64,000 nt of DNA from Schistocephalus solidus (Eukaryota; Platyhelminthes; Cestoda; Diphyllobothriidea; Diphyllobothriidae). The first letter of the stretch is position 1. The number at the start of each line of letters is the position of its first letter. The DNA is taken from positions 1-64,000 of the forward strand of contig WEDG01001004.1 in NCBI GenBank assembly GCA_017591395.1. Direction: 5' to 3'. The notes beneath the pieces were generated by a model. That model was not told where the DNA came from, did not search any database, and saw nothing but the letters and a program-made list of their open reading frames with translations. This document shows, piece after piece, positions 23,344 through 34,869 of this stretch. The translations under genes were made by a program, and so were the position numbers.

Positions 23344-23383
<40 letters not shown>
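23344..23383. repeat. (AT)n microsatellite
   Basis: About 40 bases of alternating A and T inside block A. No second tract of this kind is seen in the corresponding position of block B. Confidence 0.9.
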
Positions 23384-23386
<3 letters not shown>

Positions 23387-24400
23387 AATACTATTCTGAG
23401 AACTGTTTCAAAATTTAAAAAATGCAGTTAAGCGTTTCGCAGGCACTTCAAATCTTATAATTTATAAATTTATTTTTCTGAGGGTTTTAGTAAATGAAGT
23501 GAATTATGTAGCATATCAAATACAAAGTTGTAATGATATTAGTATATTTATAAGTGAACTTGCACCTTTTAATTTTGCATAACGCTCATGGCGACTTTGC
23601 AAATGCTTCTTAAAAAAGGGTTTTTGGAAAAGAAAATTTCCATGTTTAGATAGAAAATGAGTGGTAATTTATGCTTGGTCTTGGAAATCGACATTTTAAA
23701 CGCACAGCCTTTTCTCTAGACGATGTGAAGAAGAATATCTCATTATATTATATCGAAAGTATGTGCTTTAATATAAAATCGGTTTTTTGTTGATAATTAG
23801 GAACAAAATCTTATTTTTCGGACTCCCTTTATTCAAACATGTACTACTCGTAGACATGTGAATTTATTGGTTCGTTTCCGTTCTATCGTAAATCTCTAGC
23901 CAACCATAGTTGGATGACCTACGCAGGCCACATTGACCTCAATATTTTAGCCGTCAAATAAATTGGAATAAACTCAATATCTTGCTGTACCCCGTCAGTT
24001 AAAAGTTTTACACCATAGACAATTGTGACTTCTTATCCGTTGTCAACCAGCAGCGTTCGATCATTTGTTGTTTGAACAGATAAGTGTTTCAAATGAAAAT
24101 TAAATAATGCTGCTTACTGTTGTCATAAGGTTTTGGAAATCGTTTTTATAGAAGAGGCTATGTGCATCAGGTTATGCTAAAATACAATTCTTAATAACGA
24201 GCAGACGCATTCATCCGCATTAAGTTTGAGTTCATGCAAGTTTGCATAGTTTACATCAGTTCATTTTGGGTAAACGTTATAGCGGTTACTGTGTTAAGCG
24301 TCGAGATGTATGTTATTAGTTTATACCAGGTTATTTGTTGTGTCGTGTCATATTACCATTTATCAGTTTAACTGATTCCTTATTGGGTATGTGCTATTGC

Positions 24401-24402
24401 AG
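24401..24402 (+). promoter_or_regulatory. splice acceptor before the gene A first coding exon
   Basis: The sequence gtgctattgcag then tggcttga ends in AG at 24401-24402. Block B keeps it as tgctatttcag at 54204-54214. It sits 52 bases before the start codon and could be the acceptor of an upstream 5'UTR intron or of spliced-leader trans-splicing, which flatworms use. This is inference. Confidence 0.45.
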
Positions 24403-24429
24403 TGGCTTGAAAAACCAGTTCGAAAGAAA

Positions 24430-24447
24430 ATGAGCATTTTGGACTGA
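24430..24447 (+). promoter_or_regulatory. conserved upstream ORF, 5 codons
   Basis: A start codon at 24430 encodes MSILD and stops at 24445-24447, seven bases before the start of the secreted protein gene. Copy B has exactly the same uORF (54242-54259). In copy D both this ATG and the main ATG are lost. A uORF this close could lower translation of the main frame, if both lie on the mature transcript. Confidence 0.55.
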
Positions 24448-24454
24448 GCCGACG

Positions 24455-25310
24455 ATGTTCGTTTTTTTGTTGACGTTTCTCGTACTTGCCCATGGCTGTC
24501 GAAATTATATGGGTAAGGTGATATTTTTTACCTATCAGTCATGAGTTCGAAGTGAAAATTGTTCTTAACTATAAGGCAGTCCTGATAAGTAACTGATAAT
24601 TTGTATTTATTATGTTATCATATGAATTACTCTATCAGTCCTTACTACGATTCTTTTCACAAATCTCACATTCCTGGCTTTCAGGAAACGGTAAAATGTG
24701 CCCCGAAAAAGGAAATCAGTTAAACACGTCCGCGACCGTCACACATCTCCTGACAACGATAACTTCTCTTGCACATGAAACAAGGTTTGGCACTTCTGGT
24801 CGCATCTCCTTCAAAATAATATTTCATGCTGCTCCGGTATTAAAAACCTGTTCAATTGCCAGTAATAACAACATTCGTGGATCGAAAACATTTTCCTGTG
24901 ATTTCTTCGTCCCATCTGCTGAATTTACTCTTACTAAAGAGTGAGTGATATTATTTTTTCGATGTGAGCATAGGAAAATAATATTTATATTTTCTGAACA
25001 TAATTTTTTTTCATTTAGAAATATGGAAGTTGACTCATATACCAGATACCGTTTGCATAGGAAACTTGCAAACTACATATTCAATTTGGACGGACGTGCC
25101 ATTGTGACATTCACACATGTATCTGTAGTTGGTGAAAAAGCAGCCGTTCGAAGGTTTTATTTTCCCAACTTTCAAGAAAAAATACGTGATAATCTTGTAC
25201 CTTATCCAATGTTTGACCGATCAACCTGGGCAGAATGGGCTCTTAGCCATATCGACCGCTTTGTATATTTTGCCTTTTCTAAATGGGATCCCTTGGAATG
25301 CATTTCCTAA
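24455..25310 (+). CDS. secreted protein of unknown family, three exons (copy A)
   Basis: The exons are 24455-24512, 24685-24940 and 25019-25310. Both introns are GT-AG (gtaagg/tttcag, gtgagt/atttag), and the frame stays open across phase 1 and phase 2 joins to a TAA. The protein is 201 residues. Residues 1-14 (MFVFLLTFLVLAHG) are a typical signal peptide, with no other membrane segment. Cysteines are at 15, 25, 75, 91 and 199, and an N-glycosylation sequon (NTS) is at 33-35. The rest alternates polar and aliphatic residues (GRISFKIIFHAAPVLK, AIVTFTHVSVVG), suggesting beta strands. I recognise no domain. Support for coding comes from copy B (same exon lengths and splice sites) and the distant copy D, which keeps the fold-defining pattern and the C-terminal frame. 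Expression is untested. Confidence 0.72.
24513..24684 (+). other. intron 1 of gene A
   Basis: A 172-base GT-AG intron, phase 1. Copy B has a 170-base intron at the same place (54325-54494), alignable through most of its length. Confidence 0.75.
24941..25018 (+). other. intron 2 of gene A
   Basis: A 78-base GT-AG intron, phase 2. Copy B has the same length (54751-54828) and the same donor gtgagt and acceptor tttcatttag. Confidence 0.75.
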
Positions 25311-28042
25311 TTTCGCTTAGAAGAAAAAACCCGAAATATTTGCCTAACAGTAACCATGGACCACAGTGCTCTGGTTTCTAAATACATATTGTTACTTGGT
25401 GTCATCTTATTTCCTTGAAAATCATTGGATTTAATTTTGATAAACGACGGTTACTTTAAGGTGTAAGGAACCAGGCTAAAACTTTTCTAAATGCCTTGGA
25501 CAAATTTAAATATCCTTTAGCAATTTTGAAATTATATGTTCTACCTTCGCATTATTAATAAGCCTTCATAGACTTAGCCGGAAGTGGTCATTTCAGTCAG
25601 CGTGGTCGTTGTAGGTAATGCTCTTTTTGCTAATACTAGTTAATTTGAGGATGCAAGCTGGGCTCGAGATTGTGCTCCAGGGCAAAAGCAGGATGAGTTA
25701 GTCAAGGAACGATCGGTGAAAGAGCTATCCTACAGTTGTAATAATCTTTTAGAAAACTTGAAAAGATAGAATGTGGTGATACAAAGTTTATAGTTGATAC
25801 TTTACGAAAATTATATAATAAATATGGGCAGTACAAAACAGTTAGTTGTATTAAACGTTTGAAATCATTGTGTATTAGTGGAGACTTTACTGTCATTCTA
25901 TTACAGAAATTGTCCCGTTTTAGAGATAATAGAGATTTGGTTAAGAAGCAGATACATAAAATTATAAGTAAATTATTTTGTCTGAATGTAACTTCACACC
26001 GAAAGACGTTTGCGAAATACGACGTGAATTATACCATGGGGAACCAGTTCCAGATTTAGGTATAAATGCATTTTGACACTATCAACTTGTGCACCGCCAG
26101 AATGACTGGCTAATTTAGGTGCTTTGGTGTACGGCGAAATCAAACTATCGAACGTGACTGCAGAAGTGGGTAGCGGGGCGCTTCAACAGATAATCAGACG
26201 CTAGCGTGACCATGTGGTGGCACAGTGGCGCACTTTTGACACAAAAAAATGTCATACAATTTCGAAGGCGTATGGTGTTGCTTCAGCTTCAAAATGCAGA
26301 AAATTGATAAAGGCTTTGGAACCTTCCGTTTTGATTGACTGAAATTGTTTTCGCAGATTAATGCTGCAGGAGGTCAGGTTCCCCTCAATTACCACTTACG
26401 CAATACCGGGTATCCAGAAATCGGACCAAACTCTGTGGTTTATTCGTATTGCTTGATTTTCCATCTCTGGAGAATTTGAGGTCACTCGTCTAAGAATTAC
26501 GTATTTAATCTCTGCCCGTGGAAAATTTTGAAAACAAGGTAGATTAGAAACATCTTGTAAGGTTTAAAGTCGCTTCATGCCTAAACAAATTCAGGCAAAT
26601 GTTTCCTCGTCTAATAACGCTTTTGTTTTCTCGCGGGGTTGGTTTCATTCTCTTAAAAACACGCATTCCTGATTCAACATACCGACTTTAATCGTTAAAA
26701 TCATCGAAGTTTTCCTTCTGTACGCCTCTTCCATATATTTGTTATTAAGAGTTTGAATGGCTGTTTTCGCCAAGAAGAGCCGAACTATTCATAACAGCAG
26801 CACTTTGAATTTGTGATTCTTTAATTTGGTTTTCAATGACTATTGCGATTTGGATAACCGAAGCAAGAAGCCTATCTTGGCGAGGGTCGATTTTGCCATG
26901 TGTTACATTCAATTACAAATCGTGGTTCACTTCTTTCTCGGGACAAAAAACAACACCAATTTTGAAATCAACAAATTTAATATCCGTTAAGGCGGTCTAC
27001 CCATTTACAAACTCGATAAGCGAGCTCAGAAATAAGTCAATGGAACATTCCGGTGTTTATGGTCATTACCTTGGCGCAAACATGTTGGCCCCTAACTTTC
27101 CTCAACCGGCAGCATTAAAACAAACACAAATTGCAGTGTTCAAGCCTCCGGTGAGCCATTGAACTCAACAGCCAATCGGAGAAAGCAGAAACTTTGCGCG
27201 AAAAAATGAATAACGGGGCGGCATCGCCAGCAAATCTACCGAAAGAACAGATCCGGCAAACAGAGGGTGGTTTTCAAGTTTAGCTACGCGTTTAACTACT
27301 AATGATGGAAGTCGCGTCGGCTGCGTCGCCTTTCGTTTCTACCACGTGAAATTTATCACGCCAAACAGGTAACGTTTAATGTTGCAAAAATGTTAGGATG
27401 AAGCGTAAAAATTCGCTGGTTTCGCCGATTTAAATATTTTGCCGGTCATTCGTAACATATTTTGAGGGTTCGATCCGCTACCGTTATTCACCATTAACAT
27501 ATTGTTATTTGGAATTCGAGCGATTCGGTGGGTACTGGTTTTGCCATAACCATCTGGCGAGTTGGTACTAAAGTCCAGAACCACGCAACTTCGTTAGGTA
27601 TTAAAGCTATGAACGATACAAGGTTCACTCGGTACCAGGTGATATCTTATAAAAGTACCGATGCTCATTTGAACTAAAATACTTGACATCAACGCGGTAT
27701 TAGAGGTGAAATGCCTAATGTAACTTTAAAGATCTTCCGGCTGAGCCATGCATGACTGGATGCTGTTAACAAGCGTTGGGATTGCCCCAATTTCGTTTTT
27801 GTGCACGGTATTCTCTCAGTCCGGCGGGAAGGACACGACTCAACAGACTTATTTGCCTTCGAAGCAACCTCAAATATACCTCATTTGCTTCATGGGTTAC
27901 GTGGATTTACCGGTTTAACGGCCGTTCTTTGGTTTGTTGTTTGTGAAAGTGACGGCGTATCAGGTCGAATCAAAGGACGGAATGTTAAAGGCTACGATGG
28001 ACATCAACAGTGTTCTTCCGCACTCCTGTTACCGTTTACGTG
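25311..28042 (+). repeat. 3' segment of repeat block A
   Basis: Non-coding repeat aligning in order with 55.14-58.66 kb of block B. Anchors are cttcatagacttagccgga (25566 and 55369), gactttactgtcattct (25882 and 55686), gcatcgcca (27223 and 57825), caccattaacatattgttat (27490 and 58096) and aacggccgt (27918 and 58557). The stretch from 26.6 kb on differs from block B by many substitutions and small insertions, unlike the gene just upstream. Frames at 26836-27162 and 27801-28127 are not conserved in block B. The block stops near 28042, where satellite sequence begins. Confidence 0.7.
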
Positions 28043-29850
28043 GCCACTAAGAGAACCGAACCCTCGTTTGCCGGTAATAAAGCGTAGCAGAACATCGGCG
28101 AAAACGCGTGTCTGGGCTTTTAGCTAGGTATATGTTGGAGAATTACGATTACTGTCTTTTACCTATAAGTTCGCTACTAATATTTGTTTCGCGTTGAACA
28201 TGGGCGTTGTTCCATGCGTGGTTGATTTTCTTCGGTAAATGTTCTGGAACTTTCGGTCCTGACCCTAAAAGTCGCGTATCCGAATCAAAAGGCGGGCTTC
28301 CGTATTCATACGCCAAAATTTCAGAAATTTTTCTCCGATTATTCTGGAATCCATATAAACGCTTAGAGAGCAGGACACTGGGGAATTGAAACCACGTTAA
28401 CGTGTCGGCGGCGGCGAAACATCGGCGAAATACCCTGTCCCGAGCTTTGGCTGGTACTATTAAGTAGGTAATACTGTCTTTTTTATGTAAAGTTCATTTC
28501 GCGTGATGCTTTGGCGCTTTCGGAATGAACAACGTAATTAATTGCGGTGGTTTGATTATCTTCACGGGCCCGAAATAAATCATTTGGTACAGGACTGACT
28601 CTCAAGTCGTATCCGAGATCACCACTATTGACTCCATAATATAACCGGAAATTATTTCCGCAGAATTCTTCTCTGCGGATCATATGCCAGAGCAGCAGGG
28701 CAACGAGGACGCTTTGAAGACCGAAACCCGTTCTTTAATCAAAGCGGCGGCGGAAACATCGACGTACGTGCGTGCCGGAACTTTAGCTAGTACCTTTGTC
28801 GGAGAATTACGGAAAGTGAAACTGTTTTGCCATATCAGATTCGCATACAACTTGGCATTTTCGCGTACGGTGGCGGAATGGGCATTACCTCAGTTTATTT
28901 CCACGCTGGTACGGTTGATTTATTATTTGGGCCCAAATGTTCGCATTTAGACTTTTCGTTACGAGCCTAAAAATTAATAATCCCGAATAGCGTGGGCTTT
29001 ATTGTGCTGCGCCGTTTCAAAATTTTTTGCCGGGTTATTCTCTGGGATCCATATAAGCGAGAGCAGCAGAGGGGACACCGAGGGGTGAAACCATGAACGC
29101 TGTCAAGCAGCAGCAAAACGAAATACCTGTCTGGGCTTTTTACCAGCTAAGTACCTATCTCCGTAAGTACTGGCGCATCTTTATATAAGTTCAACCTTCG
29201 CGTAGTACTTCTTGCCTTCAAAGTGGGCGCCGGCATAATTGCTTCACTTCGGTTTGATTATCTTCATTTAAATCAATGAACATTGAAATTCGTTGTCTCA
29301 AAGTCATGTCCGAATCACCCTGACTCCATGTCCTGCATAATAATTTCCGTATTTCCCGATTATTCTCTGGAATCCATATACCAGAAACCGCATAGAACGC
29401 TGATGGACACACTGAGGGCCAGAAACCCTCGTTGCTGTAATCTTAACCTTAGAAAACTATCGAAGCGAAACACGGTAATCTGGGCTTTTAGCTAGTTGCA
29501 ACTGTCGGAGTACGGTAAACTAACGCCATGAATTCTTCTAACATACCATGAGCGCGGGGCGTGGGCATGCGTTTATTTCATAATTGGTTCGGAGTTATCT
29601 TCGATCTGAGTATTCACGACATTTTGGGTCCTGACCCTAAAAATTAAATGCGATCCACTGACCATGTCCTCACTTACTTATTTCAGAGGGTATTTTAGAT
29701 TATTCTCACGGTCCATATACCAGAAACCGCTTAGAGAACGCTGAGTTTTACACAGGAGCCAAAACCCTGTTGCTGTAAAGAGGCAGCAAAGTATCAAGCG
29801 GCTGCGTACTGGGCTTTCCGGCTTCAGTATACCTTTGTCGTTGGGACGAT
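28043..29850 (+). repeat. diverged 354-bp satellite, about six degenerate units
   Basis: The same satellite and orientation as 19.1-23.0 kb, recognised by recurring fragments: catcggcgaaa with tgtctgggcttttagcta (28.09 kb), gattattctggaatccatat (28.34 kb), tttagctagtac (28.79 kb), attctctgggatccatat (29.03 kb), ccatataccagaaaccgc (29.37 and 29.71 kb). Spacing is about 340-350. Differences from the clean array are far greater than between any two clean units, with GC-rich insertions (gcggcggcgaaac at 28.40 kb, gcggcggcgg at 28.75 kb). No unit keeps CTGANGA, stem II and GAAA together, so no active ribozyme is expected. Either this is an ancient part of the array or the consensus here is poor. 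Confidence 0.82.
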
Positions 29851-29863
29851 AGCCACTTTCTTT

Positions 29864-29902
29864 GATATATATGCCGCCGCCATATGTATATATATATATG
29901 TA
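29864..29902. repeat. interrupted (AT)n tract
   Basis: Two short TA runs (gatatatatg and gtatatatatatatgtatg) separated by a GC-rich interruption. It occupies the place of the (AT)n at 23026-23073, between satellite and repeat block. Confidence 0.6.
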
Positions 29903-32900
29903 TGGAAATATATTCGAACTTCATTTCAGGGCACAAAAAAAATCAGTTAAAAGGTTCGCGAGCATAAAATCTTATAATTTTAGAATTTATTTTTCCTAAT
30001 GGTTTTAAAATGAAGTGGATCTGTAGCATATAAAACAGGGTTATATGTGAATATTGGTTTTGTCGGTAGGGCTTTCAAACACATGAAATTTGCGTGCCGC
30101 TCGATGCGACATTTTTGAAATCTTCTAAAACGTTTTGGAAGAGATTTTATGTTTGGAGTGAAAATGGTGATTTGTGCTCATATAGAAAATGGAAACATTT
30201 TGAAACTGTGCCTTTTCTCCTGAGCGGCATTGAAGAAAATCATCTCATTATATTATATCGAGAAAGTACGTGCTTTATCTCGAATCGTTTTCGTTTCGGT
30301 GAAAGAAAGATCTGGTACTGGGGACTCCCTATGGTGAACGCCATGCTTCCTAATGGGCATCAAACTTTTATTGGCTCTTAGCCCGCTATCCCAGCCACTT
30401 TATCATTTTCCACTTTAAAATGGGATCCTTTGGAATGCATTTCCATACCAGAAACCAAAATATTTGCCCTATGGCGTAAACGCGGTTATAATTATAATTT
30501 CTTAATACATATAGTAACTTTATCTTATTTCAGCCGAAATCGTGGTTTAATTTTAAAAGCGACAATTTTGTGATTCAAAGAGACACCGGCACTGTTTTTC
30601 TAAATGCCTTGGAACAAACCTCAATATAAGCAAACATTTTTGAAATTAATGTTTCTTTGCATAAATTTATTGGCGCTTCCTTGAGATTTGGCCGGAATTG
30701 CGGTAGAACAATTAAAATGGATTGAACAGGTGACCCTTTCGCTGCCCTTCAATCTCTCTCGGTCATTTCATGTGGATAGAACACTGGGAAATAGAGATTC
30801 TCCGAATTAGAAAGAAGGGCCCCAGGATTAGTCCCACAAACGAAAAGGTTCAGAGATATTCCACGAGTTATGACAAATACTTGAGACTTGAAGAAGGGAA
30901 TGTTTTGAAAGAAACGTTAAGAAACACTTGCCTGACACAATTATATTAATAATTAATCTGGTTGGTATAGTATAATTTGGCCGTATTAAAACGTTGAGAA
31001 TTCAGAGTTATTAAATGGGCTTTGCTAATAATTATGTTATATCGAAATTGTCCTGATTTGGAGATAAAAAACGCTTTGTTCAGAAGCGTTATTGGTAAAT
31101 AAATTTTGTCCTGAATAGCGAAACTTCTGAAACACCCAGAACGACTTTGCGTTTACGTTCAAGTATACATACGAATTGGATTTGATTCGGTGGCACCGAC
31201 ACAACCACTTATGCCCAGATTTTGATAGCAGAATGGCGCCGAAAAAATTAACTGTCAAAACGTGACCACGCGTGGAAGATTGTTGAGACGAAAACAGATC
31301 ACTAAGGGCACCGAAAGCGGCCGCTCTCGACCAAAGGTCGATTATCTTGCCCACCGTGACTGAAATAAAATCCCTGGACTCTGAAAGACATGTGGTCTTC
31401 TATTTAAAAATCAGAGCGAAGGAAATTGCAGGAAACCATATCCTTTGGTTTGCGGCTGAAATTGCATGTGCACTATAATAACTACACTCGCCTGAAGGTT
31501 AGTTCTCAAATTACTTACAAGACAGTAATTAAAATCAAACCAAAATATTGTGGAACTATTAATGGCACATCAATTTCCATGGAGAGATTTGGTCGTATGT
31601 TTGAATTTCGTTTTAATCATTTTCATCGAGGAAAATACCGCGAAAGAGTGGTTGAAGCATCGCGTCGGTTTTGCTTTTGAAAGTCTGGTACGGTCATTCC
31701 GCAGTATTCATCTGACGCGACATTTCATTACTGATGAATGCTGCGGGGTTCGTACGTTAAATACCCCACCGTTTCGCCAGCACTTTCCGATGACGGTATG
31801 CAACGCAAATGATGGGTTGTTAGAATGTAACATAACGTTATGCTGCGGCTGATGTTCAATGCGGCACTTTGGAAAGCCAGATAATTTGCGGGTATTGGTG
31901 TTTTGTTCAACCCTCGCCTGAAGCGAACCACGAAATCGCGCCAAATTTGGTTCAAATTAAAAGAACCCTGATAAGCATAATAGCGCTCTGCGTTATGGTT
32001 TTCACAGTGCAGAATGGCAGAGCACCTTAATTGTTACACGGTTGCCGCTGGTGACATTCGCGGCAAAGTAATAACATTGTGTTACGTTCGAAGACTCCAT
32101 CAATTTTATTACAGCGGTCATGCAGGCGATGAAGATCCGCAAGACGGACCGCAATTTCTTTTCTTTCCTTTGCCCACTCCGCAACCTGACAAACGCATGA
32201 TTTATTCTGCTTACCCAGTACATTTGATTCTTTCACACAGCAATATCAATGTAGAAGACTGACGAGAATTTATTGAGTCCTAAAATATAATCCTCTAATT
32301 GTCTTTGCAAGTTTTCAATGGGAATTTCCACAACCCGAAAACAGAAATGTGCCTTGATCTGTTAAACAGTAAGACCTAGGGGCTTGTGTTTCTATAAACT
32401 CTGCATCCCAGCAATGTAGCATTCTATGTGAAAATAGCCAAACATCTGAGGCCATGGACTCGTTCTGATGCTGACTGGGTTTTATTAAATAAAGAAAGCT
32501 GATCTGCGCATTAATGTTTATCATACTCCACTAAACCTATACAGGTTCGACCTCGCGTTCCAAAATGATTATATTTTGGCCGTTTATGGTTTGCTTAAAA
32601 ACACGCCAGTTTAAGCTGAATGAATACTTATTGAGAAATTCGACACGTTCTCCATAGGAAAACTCGGGGGCCTGTTTGCCAAATTTAAGGAAACAAAGAG
32701 GTTATAAATTCGGGAAGATAAAATGTCCCCAACAAATTATCAAATCTTTCTGGCTCTTTTTAAATTGGTTAAGACTTTCTGGAATGATAGGCCTTTGCAG
32801 ATTGCTAGCATTTTGGCCAAATTTAAGTTTCAATTTTCTTATAAGGATGACTTTTAATTATAATTTAGGATCGGTACTTTTGGATTTATTTCAGAGTAAT

Positions 32901-34450
32901 TCAAGGAGAATGCATCCGTCTGCCAAAATAGGTTACTATGCGCAGCCGGTATTTGCAGGGAAGATAAAGGCAGTTAAGAGAAAATGCATAACTAAGATGA
33001 GCATTAAATATCAATATTGATAATAGGCGCAAACTAAATTGAAATCCAAAATAAGGTTTTATCTCTTCACGTACTTTTAATTTTAAGATACTGTTCAACA
33101 AACGGCAGTAATGGCCTGAGATTCCAATTTTAGCCACGGATAAAAACGTCAGAAAAGAGTAGGTCAAAACGAAAGGGTTGTCGTGTGTTACCGGTAAAGT
33201 CATGTTTCCCGTCAAGATACAACGATATGTTTGGAGGTGAATGCGTGACCCCTCATTCTCAGAAGATTACACTGAAGGCATGTCATCCCAAAGAGTGACG
33301 TTTCAATTATATAATTCTTAAAGATAAAACGTGCATGCTTTTTCAGATGAAATCCACTCAAGTATACCAGATAACTTACCTCAGACTATTATATAAAACA
33401 GAAAGTGAAATATTAAATTATAAATGCAATAATTTGGGCACAATTCATGTTGTTATTCCCGTCGGTGAATAATTTCTATTAATATTGCTACAGTTTTAAA
33501 TTTAATCGATAGTAGTTTTCCCAAATAACTCATTTAATCTGTCATCGCGTAGGTCTTCAAACAATTAATATTTTACCTAAAGCATCCGGTCAAAGAGATG
33601 CGGGGACTTCGAATAAAGAAGGCTTAATGTTCCGTCTCAATGGCCAAACGAAGGCATATAAGAGAAACTTGCTGTAATCTTTGTCCCTTGGGTCATATTC
33701 AATTCTCGAAGGATTTTGTTGGTCAAACGCTTCGGACCATCTGAACCACTGACAACATGTCTGAGCTCAGCAAGCACAATTAGTCGGCTGCTAAGGAAAA
33801 ATAGCTTATGTTGCATTGAAATAACAGATATCATGCGCAAAAAAGTGATTTCTTTTGTATAGACGTGAATTCCAACGCTGGTCGTATTTCCACTAGACAA
33901 AAAAAGGACAATCATTGTATCTGAATTTTTTCAAGTGATAATTATTTCACTTGTAAAGGAAAAAATATTCCTTCCCATCATAAGTCTTCAGAAAAAGCAA
34001 ATTTATTTCAAATATTTTACTTAAAGTTATGCTGGTCTACAATTAAAATTCTTTTTGATTCTCTATTAATGCTCAGCTCGAGCTGACACTGCGAGTATGT
34101 TTAGTTTTTAGAGATGAATATTTTTCTGTAAAGACTAACATGAATTTCTCTATGCCAGTAAGGAGATCCCACATTAAAATCATGAGTTGTGCAATGGATG
34201 CGGCTTAAGGTATTTACTTAAAATGCTCTAAGCAGACCATGAATGGTGATAATAGTCCATAACGAAAAATGTATATAAAACATTAAAATGTCTTTTTGTA
34301 TGATTTTGAAGAAGAAGTGCGTTCCTATCAAATGATTTCAAAGAACAATATTTCCCTCACCTTTCGAATAACGCCTATTTCATGCTAAAATGACACTAAA
34401 AAGTATGAGGAAAATGTATAATACTTACTGTTTCCATTTCATATGAGCAT
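29903..34450 (+). repeat. repeat block C, degenerate copy
   Basis: The start (29.93-30.34 kb) aligns with 23.4-23.84 kb, and 30.37-31.25 kb with 25.2-25.9 kb of block A and 55.1-55.9 kb of block B (aattgtcctgatttg at 31046 and 55711; gattttgatagcag at 31217). Compared with block A a deletion equivalent to 23.84-25.2 kb removed almost all of the gene. Part of 34.03-34.3 kb resembles 61.17-61.43 kb. Frames such as 30094-30381 and 31426-31680 are not conserved in the other copies. The stretch 31.4-34.0 kb has no recognised gene. Confidence 0.6.
30355..30447 (+). pseudogene. remnant of exon 3 of the secreted gene (copy C)
   Basis: Only the last part of exon 3 survives: ggctcttagcc, then an altered middle, then aaatgggatcc and tggaatgcatttcc, aligning with 25225-25307 of gene A. 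Exons 1, 2 and most of exon 3 are gone and the frame is not kept. It shows that block C once held the gene. Confidence 0.75.
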
Positions 34451-34860
34451 GATTTTGCAGGCAACGGAAAATAGCCACATTCGAAGGAAAGGCAGGTGTG
34501 CGTACGCTAATTGAATATGATTTTAAACTCATTTAACTTATGCAAGTTCTTTATATGTATTCAAGAGAATGATTACGCCGATCCAGGAGAACTTTTAGGA
34601 GTGAGAAAAACATATCGTATTACAAAGTCATCATCTGCTACAACCAAGACGACATTTTTAAATGTTTTACTCCGCTCTTATCACCCTGTGGAGGTTTTGA
34701 CGGAGCTTTAGCTTAGGCAAAGTATACGACCTCCAGGCTTGCTAGGTGGCATACGTTGGTCATTGCATTAAAATTAAAACTGAGCTACTAAGTCTTTGAC
34801 AATATCGCTGCTCAACATCGATGTTAAAAATCGAAACTTGTATCAATAACCATTTGGAAA
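34451..34860. other. unassigned sequence with a short open frame
   Basis: A 66-codon open frame (34511-34711) has no recognised motif. It lies just upstream of an RT fragment and could belong to the same element, but I see no alignment that supports this. Confidence 0.3.
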
Positions 34861-34869
34861 GGTAACTTG

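Larger units (their letters stand above)
23074..24402 (+). repeat. 5' segment of repeat block A, upstream of the gene
   Basis: A non-coding region conserved in the other blocks. The part from 23.69 kb (ccttttctctag, attatattatatcgaaagta) aligns with 53.65-54.2 kb and, until about 23.84 kb, with 30.2-30.34 kb. The part at 23.4-23.7 kb aligns with 29.93-30.2 kb. A second (AT)n lies at 23344-23383. The stretch 23.13-23.19 kb resembles part of the SINE at 59.5-59.7 kb (gtcatacccaa). Block B lacks about 110 bases corresponding to 24.25-24.38 kb. Confidence 0.7.
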
